A DNA stretch of 64,000 nucleotides from Burkholderia pyrrocinia (GCF_018417535.1 NZ_CP070977.1:496001-560000); one strand, 5' to 3'. Positions 45,946 to 56,393 are shown, counted from the stretch's first letter. Notes: a model not told the origin generated them from the sequence alone. Numbers and translations are program-made.

Positions 45946-46907
45946 CGACCGGCGCGGCGTTCGCATTCGTCGATACGCTGCGTGACGCCGCGGTTCGCGA
46001 TCTGGGCTGGCTGCTCGCGAGCCCGAGCCTGCTGACCGCGGCACCCGGTGCGCCGCTCGCGCAACCGTGGCCGGATGCGGCCGGACAGTCGGCCGTCGAA
46101 GCATGGCTCGCCGCGCTCGATGCAGCGCCCGAGCCGCTGCGCCGCGCGCTCGACGGGTTGCGGCCCACCCGGCTCGGCCGCTACGCCGAATGCCTGCTCG
46201 AGTATTTCCTCACGCACGGACCGTCGCTGCGGCTCGTCGCGGCCAATCTCCCGCTGCGCAGCAACGGCCTGACGCTCGGCGAAGTCGATTTTCTCGTCGA
46301 TGCGCCAGGCGGGCAGCGCCTGCACTGGGAACTCGCGGTGAAGTGTTATCTGTGCGCGCCGGTGCGCGGCGGCGCATCGCTTGCCGACTTCGTCGGCCCC
46401 AATCTCGTCGACCGCTTCGACCGCAAGCGCAGCCGGTTGCTCGACCACCAGCTTCGGCTCGGCGATCGGGCCGGGTTTGCGCTGCTCGGCTACGGCGCGC
46501 CGTCCGACGCACAGATGTTCATCAGGGGCTGGCTGTTCTATCCGCACGGCGCGCCGTTGCCGCCGGTGTCCGCTGAAATCGCGCCGGATCATCCGCGCGG
46601 TTTCTGGCTGACGCATGCGCAGTGGCCGGCGTGGGCGGCCGCGCAGCGTGCCGGCGTTGCGTGGAGCGTGTTGCCGCGGCTTGCGTGGCTCGCGCCGCGG
46701 CGCGCTGCCGCCGACGCAGGCTTCGAACCCGAACCGCTGGCGGCTGCATGCGAGTTGCCGCGCGTGCTGGCGACGCGTCAGGCTCCCGACCTGATCGGCA
46801 TCCATGAGAAGGGCGACGATGGCACGTGGCGCGAGACGGCGCGCGGTTTCGTCGTGCCCGACGATTGGCCGGCGCGGGCGCAGGCGTTCGCGGCGCAGGA
46901 CAACTGA
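45942..46907 (+). CDS. DUF1853-family protein with a nuclease-like motif
   Basis: A 321-residue protein matching DUF1853, with no assigned function. A helix LGRYAECLLEYFL (79-90) is followed by TLGEVDFLVD (E114, D116) and LHWELAVKCYLC (E130, K134). This spacing resembles the helix Glu, strand Asp and E-x-K core of PD-(D/E)XK nucleases, with the Glu shifted by two residues (E-L-A-V-K). It is last in the tsaB-rimI-UDG operon and overlaps the UDG stop. A nuclease or DNA-repair role is inference. Confidence 0.7.
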   Translation: MTTGAAFAFVDTLRDAAVRDLGWLLASPSLLTAAPGAPLAQPWPDAAGQSAVEAWLAALDAAPEPLRRALDGLRPTRLGRYAECLLEYFLTHGPSLRLVAANLPLRSNGLTLGEVDFLVDAPGGQRLHWELAVKCYLCAPVRGGASLADFVGPNLVDRFDRKRSRLLDHQLRLGDRAGFALLGYGAPSDAQMFIRGWLFYPHGAPLPPVSAEIAPDHPRGFWLTHAQWPAWAAAQRAGVAWSVLPRLAWLAPRRAAADAGFEPEPLAAACELPRVLATRQAPDLIGIHEKGDDGTWRETARGFVVPDDWPARAQAFAAQDN

Positions 46908-46925
46908 CGCCGCGTCAGGCGGCGC

Positions 46926-47735
46926 TTACCACCAGCGATAGAAGTGATGGACAGGGCCGACGCCGTGGCCGACGTCGAGGCGGCCGCTCGCGGCGATCGC
47001 GCCGGTCAGGTAGGCCTTCGCTTCGCGCACCGCGCTTTCGAGATCGGGCTGCTGCGGCAGCAGCGCGGCGATCGCCGACGACAGCGTGCAGCCCGTGCCG
47101 TGCGTGTTGCTGACCGGCACGCGCGGGCCGTCGAGCCGCACGGTGCGCGCCGCATCGACGAGCCAGTCGGGGCTCGCGGACGCGTCGGGCAGGTGGCCGC
47201 CTTTCATCAGCACGGCGCGCGCGCCCGTCTGCAGCAGCGCCCGCCCTTGCCGGACCATGTCGTCTTCGGTGGTCGCGGGCGAGTCGCCGAGCAGCGCGGC
47301 CGCTTCGGGCAGGTTCGGCGTGACGACGGTCGCCAGCGGCATCAGTGCGTCGCGCAGCGCGTCGACCGCGTCGGGCGCGAGCAGCGCGTGCGAACTCTTC
47401 GAGATCATCACCGTGTCGAGCACGACGAAGCGCGGCGCGTAACGGCGCAGCGCGTCGGCTACCGCGTGCACGATCGCCGCGTTCGCGAGCATCCCGATCT
47501 TGACCGCGTCGATGCGGAGGTCGTCGAACACCGCATCGAGCTGCGCGGTCACGAACGCGGCGTCCGGCGCGTGCACGCCCGTCACGCCGCGCGTGTTCTG
47601 CGCGGTCAGCGCGGTGATCACGCTGGCGCCGTACGCACCGAGCGCGGAGAACGTCTTCAGGTCGGCCTGGATGCCTGCGCCGCCGCCCGAATCGGAGCCG
47701 GCGATCGTCAGGATGTTGGGTATCGGGTGCGTCAT
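46926..47735 (-). CDS. thiD: Hydroxymethylpyrimidine/phosphomethylpyrimidine kinase
   Basis: A 269-residue ribokinase-fold enzyme making HMP-PP for thiamine. It starts [32 protein letters not shown], the diagnostic ThiD N-terminus. It also has [25 protein letters not shown] and the anion hole/catalytic base segment [15 protein letters not shown]. Length is standard. It converges on the DUF1853 gene with 18 bp between stops; no thiamine riboswitch was seen upstream in the 58-bp gap to lplT, so it may be read from the lplT promoter. Confidence 0.95.
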   Translation of the reverse strand: MTHPIPNILTIAGSDSGGGAGIQADLKTFSALGAYGASVITALTAQNTRGVTGVHAPDAAFVTAQLDAVFDDLRIDAVKIGMLANAAIVHAVADALRRYAPRFVVLDTVMISKSSHALLAPDAVDALRDALMPLATVVTPNLPEAAALLGDSPATTEDDMVRQGRALLQTGARAVLMKGGHLPDASASPDWLVDAARTVRLDGPRVPVSNTHGTGCTLSSAIAALLPQQPDLESAVREAKAYLTGAIAASGRLDVGHGVGPVHHFYRWW

Positions 47736-47793
47736 GATGGCAACGCGCCGGCTCGAAGACCGGCGCTGGCGGACGGAAACGGGAAGTGTAGCG

Positions 47794-49101
47794 TCAGTGC
47801 CGCGATTCGCCGATCAGCGCGACCGAGTCGAACTGACGCTGGTTCGCCTGGTGGCGGCGCATCACGAGCCACATCGTCAGGCAGACGAACGTGCCGAACA
47901 GCACGATCACGACGCCGACCGGCACGTCGAGCCACACGAGCACCGCATACAGGCACAGCATCACGAGCACCGACAGGTTCTCGTTGAAGTTCTGCACCGC
48001 GATCGAGTGGCCGGCCGACAGCAGCACGTGGCCGCGATGCTGCAGCAGCGCGTTCATCGGCACGACGAAGTAGCCCGACAGCGCGCCGACGCAGATCAGG
48101 AAGATATACGCGACGATCAGGTAGACGGGCATGCGCAGGTGGCCGAAATGCACGGCCCAGTGCGACGGGAACAGGTCGCGCGTGTAGAACGCCATCAGCA
48201 TCACCGCGATGCCCATGATGATGCCGACGGGCAACACGGTCAGCGACTTCTTCAGCGGGATCCTGGCCGCGGCGGCGATCGCGCCGGCCGCGACGCCGAC
48301 CGCGACCACGGCCTGCAGGATCGCGCCTTCCGATAGCGACATGCCGAGCGACACCTCGGCCCACTTCAGCACGATGAACTGCAGTGTCGCGCCCGCGCCC
48401 CAGAACAGCGTCGTGACCGCCAGCGAGATCTGGCCGAGCTTGTCGCGCCACAGCACCATGAAGCAGTCGGCGAAATCCGTGAGGAGCTTGACCGGGCCGC
48501 GCTCCTGCTTCGGATAACGGGCGCCCGTATCGGGAATGCGCAGGTTGAACAGCGCGGCGATCACGTAGATCGCCATGATGATCGCCATCGCCGCTTCGGC
48601 GGGCGTGCCGATCCAGTTGGGCGTGTGCGCGATCACGTGCGACGCGATGTGCGGGCTGATCAGCGCGCCGCCGAGCACCGTGCCGAGGATGATCGAACTG
48701 ACGGTCGTGCCTTCGATCCAGCCGTTCGCGGCGACCAGCCGGTCGGCCGGCAGCAGCTCGGTGAGAATCCCGTACTTCGCGGGCGAGTAGGCCGCGGCGC
48801 CGAATCCGACGATCCCGTACGCGATCAGCGGGTGGGCGCCGAACAGCATGATCAGGCAGCCGATCACCTTGATCGAGTTGGTGATGAACATCACGCGACC
48901 CTTCGGGCGCGAATCCGCGAAAGCACCGACATACGCCGCCAACACCACATAGGACAACACGAAGAACAGCTTCAGCAGCGGTGTCATCCAGTTGGGGGCG
49001 TGGAGGTCTTTCAGCAGGGCGATGGCGGCGATGAGTAGCGCATTGTCGGCCAGCGACGAGAAAAACTGCGCGGCCATGATGGTGTAAAAACCTTTTTTCA
49101 T
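47794..49101 (-). CDS. lplT: Lysophospholipid transporter (LplT, MFS)
   Basis: A 435-residue major facilitator protein starting [26 protein letters not shown], the LplT signature start, with about 12 helices and [21 protein letters not shown] in the loop 2-3 region. LplT flips lysophospholipids inward for reacylation. In enterobacteria it neighbours or fuses to the Aas acyltransferase; none is adjacent here. It is divergent from alr across 218 bp. Confidence 0.9.
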   Translation of the reverse strand: MKKGFYTIMAAQFFSSLADNALLIAAIALLKDLHAPNWMTPLLKLFFVLSYVVLAAYVGAFADSRPKGRVMFITNSIKVIGCLIMLFGAHPLIAYGIVGFGAAAYSPAKYGILTELLPADRLVAANGWIEGTTVSSIILGTVLGGALISPHIASHVIAHTPNWIGTPAEAAMAIIMAIYVIAALFNLRIPDTGARYPKQERGPVKLLTDFADCFMVLWRDKLGQISLAVTTLFWGAGATLQFIVLKWAEVSLGMSLSEGAILQAVVAVGVAAGAIAAAARIPLKKSLTVLPVGIIMGIAVMLMAFYTRDLFPSHWAVHFGHLRMPVYLIVAYIFLICVGALSGYFVVPMNALLQHRGHVLLSAGHSIAVQNFNENLSVLVMLCLYAVLVWLDVPVGVVIVLFGTFVCLTMWLVMRRHQANQRQFDSVALIGESRH

Positions 49102-49319
49102 CTGATGCGATGCTTTCGTCGCTGCGGCAGGGCCGCGTAGGCCGCCTGATATGCGATCGGCTTATTCCGTTCGAAATGGGTTGTGCGCACGGCTTTATAA
49201 CATGAAAATACGCCAATTCGGACTAGCAAGATTCCCCGATCGTTCCGCAAATTGTCGGCTTCGGTGCTCAAAAGGCGCGGTAAGCTGATGATTCGCAAGC
49301 GTCTTTACGTAAATTTCCC

Positions 49320-50390
49320 ATGCCGCGCCCGATCTCCGCCACCATCCACACCGCCGCTCTCGCGAACAATCTCTCCGTCGTCCGCCGCTTTGCCGGCCCG
49401 TCCAAGGTCTGGGCGGTCGTCAAGGCCAACGCGTACGGCCACGGTCTCGCCCGCGCGTTTCCCGGCCTGCGCGGCACCGACGGTTTCGGCCTGCTCGACC
49501 TCGACGAGGCCGTGAAGCTGCGCGAGCTCGGCTGGGCCGGCCCGATCCTGCTGCTCGAAGGCTTCTTCCGGTCGACCGACATCGACGTGATCGACCGCTA
49601 CAGCCTGACGACGACGGTCCACAACGACGAGCAGATGCGGATGCTGGAAACGGCGCGGCTGTCGAAGCCCGTCAACGTGCAGCTCAAGATGAACAGCGGG
49701 ATGAACCGGCTCGGCTACGTGCCGGAAAAATACCGCGCGGCCTGGGAGCGCGCCCGCGCGTGCCCCGGCATCGGACAGATCACGTTGATGACCCATTTTT
49801 CGGACGCGGACAACGAGCGCGGCGTCGCCGAGCAACTCGCGACGTTCGAGCGCGGTGCGGAAAATATCGCCGGCGCGCGCAGTCTCGCGAACTCGGCCGC
49901 CGTACTGTGGCATCCGGATACGCACTTCGACTGGGTGCGGCCGGGAATCGTGCTGTACGGCGCGTCGCCGTCGGGGCTGTCGTCCGATATCGCCGACACG
50001 GGGCTGAAGCCCGCGATGACGCTCGCGTCCGAGTTGATCGCGGTGCAAACGATCGCGAAGGGCCAGGCCATCGGCTATGGCTCGACGTACTCCGCGCAGG
50101 CGCAGATGCGGATCGGCGTCGTCGCGTGCGGCTATGCGGACGGATATCCGCGCGTCGCGCCCGAAGGCACGCCCGTGATCGTCGACGGCATCCGCACGCG
50201 GATCGTCGGCCGCGTGTCGATGGACATGATCACCGTCGACCTGACGCCGTGCCCGCAGGCGGGCGTCGGTGCACGCGTCGAGCTGTGGGGCAACGCACTG
50301 CCGATCGACGACGTCGCCCGCCATTGCGGCACGATCGGTTACGAGCTGATGTGCGCGGTCGCCGGCCGCGTGCCCGTGCGCGCGGAATAA
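49320..50390 (+). CDS. alr: Alanine racemase
   Basis: A 356-residue PLP enzyme producing D-alanine for murein. The PLP lysine is in [17 protein letters not shown], and the second catalytic Tyr is in [27 protein letters not shown] and [10 protein letters not shown] are conserved substrate and cofactor contacts. Length suits either Alr or DadX. The radA frame starts 12 bp downstream, so the two are probably one unit. Confidence 0.95.
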   Translation: MPRPISATIHTAALANNLSVVRRFAGPSKVWAVVKANAYGHGLARAFPGLRGTDGFGLLDLDEAVKLRELGWAGPILLLEGFFRSTDIDVIDRYSLTTTVHNDEQMRMLETARLSKPVNVQLKMNSGMNRLGYVPEKYRAAWERARACPGIGQITLMTHFSDADNERGVAEQLATFERGAENIAGARSLANSAAVLWHPDTHFDWVRPGIVLYGASPSGLSSDIADTGLKPAMTLASELIAVQTIAKGQAIGYGSTYSAQAQMRIGVVACGYADGYPRVAPEGTPVIVDGIRTRIVGRVSMDMITVDLTPCPQAGVGARVELWGNALPIDDVARHCGTIGYELMCAVAGRVPVRAE

Positions 50391-50401
50391 GGGCGTCGCG
50401 C

Positions 50402-51778
50402 GTGGCCAAACAGAAAACCGTCTATGTCTGCAGCGAGTGCGGCGGGCAGACCCCGAAGTGGCAGGGGCAGTGTCCGTCGTGCCAGGCCTGGAACACGCTC
50501 GTCGAATCGGTCGCCGAGTCGCCGTCGGCCCACCGTTTCCAGTCGCTCGCGAAGCGGGCGCCCGTCCAGCGACTCGTCGACATCGAAGCGGCCGACGTGC
50601 CGCGCTTCTCGACCGGCATCGGCGAATTCGACCGCGTGCTCGGCGGCGGGCTGGTTCCCGGCGGCGTCGTGCTGATCGGCGGCGACCCGGGCATCGGCAA
50701 GTCGACGCTGCTGCTGCAGTCGCTCGCGGACATCGCGAGCGAGCGGCGCGCGCTCTATATCAGCGGCGAAGAATCGGCCGCGCAGATCGCGTTGCGCGCG
50801 CAACGGCTTGCGCTGCTCGACGGCGGTACGCCGGCAGCCGAGCTGCAGCTGCTCGCCGAGATCCAGCTCGAAAAGATCCAGGCCGCGATCGACGCGGAAC
50901 GGCCGGACGTGGCCGTGATCGACTCGATCCAGACCGTCTATTCGGAGGCGCTCACGTCGGCGCCGGGCTCGGTCGCGCAGGTGCGCGAATGCGCGGCGCA
51001 GCTCACGCGCATCGCGAAACAGTCGGGCACCGCGATCATCATGGTCGGGCACGTGACGAAGGAGGGCAACCTCGCCGGCCCGCGCGTGCTCGAGCACATC
51101 GTCGACACGGTGCTGTATTTCGAAGGCGACACGCATTCGTCGTTCCGGCTCGTGCGCGCGTTCAAGAACCGCTTCGGCGCGGTCAACGAACTCGGCGTGT
51201 TCGCGATGACCGAGCGCGGGCTGCGCGGCGTCGCGAATCCGTCCGCGCTGTTCCTGTCGCAGCACGAGCAGGTCGTGCCCGGCTCGTGCGTGCTCGTCAC
51301 GCAGGAAGGCACGCGTCCGCTGCTCGTCGAAATCCAGGCGCTCGTCGATACCGCGCACGTGCCGAACCCGCGCCGGCTCGCGGTCGGCCTCGAGCAGAAC
51401 CGGCTCGCGATGCTGCTCGCGGTGCTGCACCGGCACGCGGGCATCGCGTGCTTCGACCAGGACGTGTTCCTCAATGCAGTGGGTGGCGTGAAGATCACCG
51501 AGCCGGCTGCCGACCTCGCGGTGCTGCTCGCGATCCATTCGTCGATGCGCAACAAGGCGCTGCCGAAGGGGTTGTTCGTGTTTGGCGAGGTGGGGCTGGC
51601 GGGCGAAATCCGGCCGTCCCCGCGCGGGCAGGAACGGCTGCGCGAGGCGGCGAAGCTCGGCTTCACGTCCGCGCTGATCCCGAAGGCGAATGCACCGAAA
51701 CAGCCGATCGAAGGGCTGAACGTGATGGCCGTCGAGCGCATCGAGCAGGCGATCGACCGCGTGCGCGATCTCGAGTGA
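50402..51778 (+). CDS. radA: DNA repair protein RadA
   Basis: A 458-residue recombination helper that drives branch migration with RecA. It has an N-terminal zinc finger (C-S-E-C and C-P-S-C around TPKWQGQCPSCQAWNT), Walker A GGDPGIGKSTLLLQ, the RadA-specific KNRFG in VRAFKNRFGAVNELG, and a Lon-like C-terminal domain (PAADLAVLLAIHSSMRNKALP). The start is GTG 50402, which places the zinc finger at the N-terminus as in relatives. Confidence 0.95.
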   Translation: MAKQKTVYVCSECGGQTPKWQGQCPSCQAWNTLVESVAESPSAHRFQSLAKRAPVQRLVDIEAADVPRFSTGIGEFDRVLGGGLVPGGVVLIGGDPGIGKSTLLLQSLADIASERRALYISGEESAAQIALRAQRLALLDGGTPAAELQLLAEIQLEKIQAAIDAERPDVAVIDSIQTVYSEALTSAPGSVAQVRECAAQLTRIAKQSGTAIIMVGHVTKEGNLAGPRVLEHIVDTVLYFEGDTHSSFRLVRAFKNRFGAVNELGVFAMTERGLRGVANPSALFLSQHEQVVPGSCVLVTQEGTRPLLVEIQALVDTAHVPNPRRLAVGLEQNRLAMLLAVLHRHAGIACFDQDVFLNAVGGVKITEPAADLAVLLAIHSSMRNKALPKGLFVFGEVGLAGEIRPSPRGQERLREAAKLGFTSALIPKANAPKQPIEGLNVMAVERIEQAIDRVRDLE

Positions 51779-51924
51779 CCGGCCCGGCAGCCGCGCGGGC
51801 TGTGCCTGTCGGCGATCTGTCGCGTAATTCGCTGTAAAGAAGATGTAGGCTTCTGTAACCCGCAGGACATTGCTTTTCCCTATCCTTTGCCGAATTGTCG
51901 AACCGCGCAATGCGAAGGGAACCT

Positions 51925-52191
51925 ATGTTGAAATCGTACGGGGAAGCGCCGAGCGGAAGCCTTTACAACCTGCGCGGCTGCCGCGTGTCGGAGCCGATTC
52001 GCCAGCCCTGGGGCGGCGGATGCCGGATCGTCGAATGGATCGACGACGAAGGGCGCCTGGCGCGCAAGGTCGTGTCCGAGGACGTGACGGAAGCGGAGGT
52101 CGCCGCGGCGATCCGGCGGCCGACCGAAGGGCGCCGGCACCTGATGGGCGACGACGAGCAGATGCCGCGCGACACGTTGCCGCGACGCTGA
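51925..52191 (+). CDS. Small DUF2866-type protein
   Basis: An 88-residue cytoplasmic protein. The core NLRGCRVSEPIRQPWGGGCRIVEWIDDEGRLARKVVSEDVTEAEVAAAIRR matches my recollection of DUF2866, a Burkholderia-restricted family with no known role. ATG 51925 is preferred to 51895 because GAAGGGA precedes it at proper spacing. No membrane or signal segment is present. Confidence 0.65.
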   Translation: MLKSYGEAPSGSLYNLRGCRVSEPIRQPWGGGCRIVEWIDDEGRLARKVVSEDVTEAEVAAAIRRPTEGRRHLMGDDEQMPRDTLPRR

Positions 52192-52333
52192 GCCGGCAGA
52201 CGGCCTGCGAATCGACGAACAAGGGTAATGAACAGGCCGGGCCAGTGCGTCCGGCCTTGTCGCATCTGGGCCCGGCAAGTGGGCGATGGTTTGTCGAAGC
52301 GCCCGTGCCGGGCTGGCGGCACGGCGGCCGCGT

Positions 52334-54265
52334 TCAGCCGATCTGTTCGAGTTCTTCGTGCGCGGCGAGCCAGTCGGCTTCGATCGTTTCGAGACGTGTG
52401 TTGACGTCGCCGAGCTTGCGGATCGCGTCGGTCAGCTCCGTCTTGCGCGTGGCCTCGTAGCTCGCCGGGTCCGCGACGAACGCGTCGAGGCGCCCCTTCT
52501 CCACGTGCAGCGTCTCCATTTCCTTTTCGAGCTTCGTGATGCGCGTCTGCAGAGGCTTTTTCAACACCGACAGGCGCTGCCGCTCCTCGGCGGCCTGACG
52601 CTTCTGGTCCTTGCGGTTGGCCGCGGCGCCTGCGCCCGACGCGGCCGCGCTGTCGGCCTTCGCGGCCGCGCGCTGCTCGGCCGCGTGTTGCAGCAACCAG
52701 TCGCGGTAGTCGTCGAGGTCGCCGTCGAACGGCTGCAGCCGATGCTTCGCGACGAGCATGAACTGGTCGGTCGTCGCGCGCAGCAGGTGGCGGTCGTGCG
52801 ATACGAGGATCAGCGTGCCTTCGAACTGCGCGAGCGCCATCGTCAGCGCGTGGCGCGTTTCGAGATCGAGGTGGTTCGTCGGCTCGTCGAGCAGCAGCAG
52901 GTTCGGCTTCTGCCAGATGATCAGCGCGAGCGCCAGGCGCGCTTTCTCGCCGCCCGAGAACGGGCCGACGGCGCTGGTCGCCATGTCGCCCGAGAAATTG
53001 AAGCCGCCCAGGAAATCACGCAGCTCCTGCTCGCGCGTGTCGGGCGCGAGCCGCGCGAGATGCGCGAGCGGCGAATCGTCCTCGCGCAGCGTTTCGAGCT
53101 GGTGCTGCGCGAAATAGCCGATCGTCAGCCCCTTGCCCTCGCGGACGTCGCCCGACAGCGGCGCCAGCGTGCCGGCCAGCGTCTTGATCAGCGTCGATTT
53201 GCCCTGGCCGTTTGCGCCGAGCAGCCCGATGCGCTGCCCGTTCTGGATCGACAACGCCACGCGTTCGACGATCGGGATGTCCGCGCCGTTGTCGGCATGG
53301 TAGCCGCAGCGGACGTCTTCCATCACCATCATCGGGTTCGGCGCGGCGTCGGGCGTGCGGAATTCGAACGTGAACGGCGACGCGATGTGCGCGGGCGCGA
53401 TCAGCTCCATCTTCTCGAGCGCCTTCATCCGGCTTTGCGCCTGTTTGGCCTTGGTCGCCTTGGCCTTGAAGCGGTCGACGAAGCTCTGCAGGTGCTCGAT
53501 CGTCTTCTGCTGCTTTTCGTATGCGTTTTGCTGCAGCGCCAGTTGCTGCGCGCGGAGCACTTCGAATTGCGAGTAGTTGCCGCCGTAGCGCTTCACCTGG
53601 CGGTTTTCCAGATGCAGCGTGACGTTGCAGATCGAATCGAGGAATTCGCGGTCGTGCGAGATCACGACGAGCGTGCCGGGGTAGCGGTGCAGCCAGTCTT
53701 CGAGCCAGACGATCGCGTCGAGGTCGAGGTGGTTGGTCGGTTCGTCGAGCAGCAGCAGGTCGGAGCGGCACATCAGCGCCTGCGCGAGGTTCAGGCGCAT
53801 GCGCCAGCCGCCGGAGAAGCTGGCGACGGGTTCGCGTGTCTGGGCGAGCGTGAAGCCGAGGCCGAGCAGCAGCGCTTCGGCGCGGGCGGGCGCGGTGTAG
53901 CCGTCGGCGTCGGCGAAGGCCGCGTGCGCGTCGGCTTCGGCGGCGCCGTCATGGGCGGCGGATGCGGCGGCGATGCGCGCCTCGATCTCGCGCAGCGCGG
54001 CATCGCCGTCGAGCGTGTAGTCGAGCGCCGAGCGGTCGACCGCGGGCGTTTCCTGCGACACATGGGCGATCCGCCACGACGGCGGCATCGCGAAATCGCC
54101 GGCGTCCGAGTGCAGCTCGCCGCGCAGGACCGCGAACAGCGTCGACTTGCCGGCGCCGTTCGCGCCGATCAGGCCGGCTTTCTCGCCGGGATTGAGCACG
54201 AACGAGGTCGACTCGAACAGCGGCTTGGTGCCGCGTGCAAGGCTGAACTGATTGAAACGGATCAC
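52334..54265 (-). CDS. ABC-F ATPase (YheS-like)
   Basis: A 643-residue ribosome-associated ABC-F protein with two ATPase domains and no membrane part. Walker A sites are GANGAGKSTLF and GANGQGKSTLI, signatures FSGGWRMRLNLA and FSGGEKARLALA, and Walker B sites LLLLDEPTNHLDLD twice. The interdomain P-site linker (about 245-300) is basic (RFKAKATKAKQAQSRMKALEKM), and the C-terminal coiled coil (about 560-640) is typical of the Uup/YheS group. Start is GTG 54265. It is divergent from the glutathione peroxidase gene. Confidence 0.9.
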   Translation of the reverse strand: MIRFNQFSLARGTKPLFESTSFVLNPGEKAGLIGANGAGKSTLFAVLRGELHSDAGDFAMPPSWRIAHVSQETPAVDRSALDYTLDGDAALREIEARIAAASAAHDGAAEADAHAAFADADGYTAPARAEALLLGLGFTLAQTREPVASFSGGWRMRLNLAQALMCRSDLLLLDEPTNHLDLDAIVWLEDWLHRYPGTLVVISHDREFLDSICNVTLHLENRQVKRYGGNYSQFEVLRAQQLALQQNAYEKQQKTIEHLQSFVDRFKAKATKAKQAQSRMKALEKMELIAPAHIASPFTFEFRTPDAAPNPMMVMEDVRCGYHADNGADIPIVERVALSIQNGQRIGLLGANGQGKSTLIKTLAGTLAPLSGDVREGKGLTIGYFAQHQLETLREDDSPLAHLARLAPDTREQELRDFLGGFNFSGDMATSAVGPFSGGEKARLALALIIWQKPNLLLLDEPTNHLDLETRHALTMALAQFEGTLILVSHDRHLLRATTDQFMLVAKHRLQPFDGDLDDYRDWLLQHAAEQRAAAKADSAAASGAGAAANRKDQKRQAAEERQRLSVLKKPLQTRITKLEKEMETLHVEKGRLDAFVADPASYEATRKTELTDAIRKLGDVNTRLETIEADWLAAHEELEQIG

Positions 54266-54401
54266 GGCGGAAATAACTGGCCAAAACCGCTATTCTAGAC
54301 TGCGCGCCGCTCGTGCCGGGCATCGGCCGCTCGGCGGATGCCGCGACGGCGCGATTTCGCCTAGACTCCACGTCGATCCGGTTTCGTAAAAGGAGTGCCC
54401 G

Positions 54402-54881
54402 ATGTCCACCCTGTATTCGTTCAGCGCAGAGACGCTCGCCGGCGCGCCGGCATCGCTCGACGCGTATCGCGGCAAGGTGCTGCTGATTGTCAACACCGCA
54501 AGCGAGTGCGGTTTCACGCCGCAATACGCGGGCTTGCAGAAACTGTACGACCAGTACGCGGCGCGCGGCTTCTTCGTGCTCGGCTTCCCGTGCAACCAGT
54601 TCGGCAAGCAGGAGCCCGGCGACGCCACGCAGATTGGCGCGTTCTGCGAGCGCAACTACGGCGTCACGTTCCCGATGTTCGCGAAGATCGACGTGAAGGG
54701 CGATCACGCGCATCCGCTGTACCGCTACCTGACCGACGAGGCGCCCGGCATTCTCGGCCTCAAGGCGATCAAGTGGAATTTCACGAAATTCCTGGTCGAC
54801 CGCGACGGGCGCATCGTCAAGCGCTACGCACCGTCGACCAAACCCGACGAAATCGCCGCGGATATCGACAAGCTGCTGTGA
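54402..54881 (+). CDS. Glutathione peroxidase-type thiol peroxidase
   Basis: A 159-residue peroxidase. The peroxidatic Cys is in [13 protein letters not shown], with the rest of the tetrad in [14 protein letters not shown] (Gln) and [10 protein letters not shown] (Trp, Asn). It is the cysteine form, thus probably thioredoxin-dependent, like BtuE. AAAAGGAG precedes the ATG. It is a single gene converging on the cardiolipin synthase gene. Confidence 0.93.
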   Translation: MSTLYSFSAETLAGAPASLDAYRGKVLLIVNTASECGFTPQYAGLQKLYDQYAARGFFVLGFPCNQFGKQEPGDATQIGAFCERNYGVTFPMFAKIDVKGDHAHPLYRYLTDEAPGILGLKAIKWNFTKFLVDRDGRIVKRYAPSTKPDEIAADIDKLL

Positions 54882-54944
54882 CGGCGGGCGGCGGCGTGCG
54901 CCGCGCCGGTGCGGTTCGTGCGGGCGCGGCCGGCCTTCCGGCGG

Positions 54945-56393
54945 TTACAGGATCGGTGCGAACAGCCGCGCGACGTGCATCGCGATCCGCCGCCATGCGG
55001 GCGACTGGCGGTATTCGTTCGCATCGACCTCGTACGCTTGCGCGAAGTCGGCATCGAGCATGGTCTCGACCTCGTCGGCGAATGCGCGGTCGACGGTCAG
55101 CACCATGATCTCGAAGTTGAGGCGGAACGAGCGGTTGTCGAGATTCGCGCTGCCGATCGCCGCCGCGATGCGGTCGATCAGCACGACTTTCTGGTGCAGG
55201 AAGCCGGGCCGGTAGCGGAATACCTTGACACCCGCATCGACCAGGTCGCGCGCGTACAGCTTCGACGCCTCGAACACCACGTAGTGATCGCGCCGGCTCG
55301 GGATCAGGATGCGCACGTCGACGCCGCGCATCACCGCGAGCTTCAGCGCGGCGATCACGGCTTCGTCGGGGACGAGATACGGCGTGGTGATCCAGATCCG
55401 CTCGCGCGCGGCATTGATCGCCTCGACGAAGAACAGCGAGCCGGTTTCCTGCTTGTCGGCCGGCCCCATCGGCACCGCGAGGCAATGCATGCCGTCGCCG
55501 GGCTGCGCGGGCGGCGGCAGCGCGAGCGGCGGCAGCTTCTGCGTCGCCCAGTGCCAGTCTTCGGCGAACACGTACTGGATGCTCGCGACCACCGGGCCGC
55601 GAATCTCGATGTGCGTGTCGCGCCACGGCGACAGGCGCGGCTTCGCGCCGAGATATTCGACGCCGACGTTGTGGCCGCCGACGAACGCGCGGTTGCCGTC
55701 GACCACGACGATCTTGCGATGGTTGCGGAAGTTGAGCTGGAAGCGGTTCACGAACTTGCGATTGGTCGCGAACGGATGAACCTCGACGCCGCCCCGGCGC
55801 AATGTGTCGACGTAGCTGTGCGGCAGGTCGAAACTGCCGATGCTGTCGTACAGCAGGCAGCAGCGCACGCCGGCCGCCGCGCGTGCCAGCAGCGAGTCGC
55901 GCAGCATCTGGCCGAGCGCATCGTCGCGCACGATGAAGAACTGGACGACCACGTAGTCGCGCGCACCGTCGATCGCCGACAGGATCGCCGAGAACGTCGC
56001 GTCGCCGTTCACGAGCGTGCGTACCGAATTGCCACCGAGGAACGGCATGCCGCCTAGCCGCGTGAGCGCGAGCACGGCGGCCTGGCCGAGCGCGTCGGCG
56101 GCCGGCCCGTCGGTCGCGTCGGTTGCATCGGTGCTGAGCCACGGCGAGCGCGGTGTGTGCGTGCGCAACAGTTCCAGCTCGTGGCGCCGCGCGTCGACGT
56201 AGCCGGAGAACTTGCTGCGGCCGAGGAACAGGTACGGAACGAGCGTCAGGTACGGCATCGCGGCGAGCGAGACGGCCCACGCGATCGCGCCTTGCGACGT
56301 GCGCGTGTTCATGATCGCGTGGCACGCCGCGACGATCCCGAGCACGTGGATGGTCAGGATCAGGGTGCCGAGATGTAGCCAGTCGAGGGTCAT
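54945..56393 (-). CDS. Cardiolipin synthase (phospholipase D family)
   Basis: A 482-residue membrane enzyme. Two N-terminal helices (about 7-25 and 37-57, ending PYLFLGRSKFSGYV) precede two PLD domains with HKD motifs NHRKIVVVDG and LHQKVVLIDR, each followed by the partner strand (FVGGHNVGVEYLG, IGSANLDNRSFRLNFE). It joins phosphatidylglycerol units to cardiolipin. The order and spacing fit ClsA. It is transcribed alone. Confidence 0.93.
   Translation of the reverse strand: MTLDWLHLGTLILTIHVLGIVAACHAIMNTRTSQGAIAWAVSLAAMPYLTLVPYLFLGRSKFSGYVDARRHELELLRTHTPRSPWLSTDATDATDGPAADALGQAAVLALTRLGGMPFLGGNSVRTLVNGDATFSAILSAIDGARDYVVVQFFIVRDDALGQMLRDSLLARAAAGVRCCLLYDSIGSFDLPHSYVDTLRRGGVEVHPFATNRKFVNRFQLNFRNHRKIVVVDGNRAFVGGHNVGVEYLGAKPRLSPWRDTHIEIRGPVVASIQYVFAEDWHWATQKLPPLALPPPAQPGDGMHCLAVPMGPADKQETGSLFFVEAINAARERIWITTPYLVPDEAVIAALKLAVMRGVDVRILIPSRRDHYVVFEASKLYARDLVDAGVKVFRYRPGFLHQKVVLIDRIAAAIGSANLDNRSFRLNFEIMVLTVDRAFADEVETMLDADFAQAYEVDANEYRQSPAWRRIAMHVARLFAPIL

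Noticed and set aside
43261..46104. A 947-codon open frame on the minus strand covering tsaB, rimI and UDG
   Set aside because: It is an antisense shadow caused by high GC; only its last 89 codons (the acyl-CoA-binding protein) have family motifs. The plus-strand genes have full catalytic motifs.
47736..47793. Thiamine (TPP) riboswitch upstream of thiD
   Set aside because: The gap is only 58 bp and contains no THI-box core; thiD is probably read from upstream.
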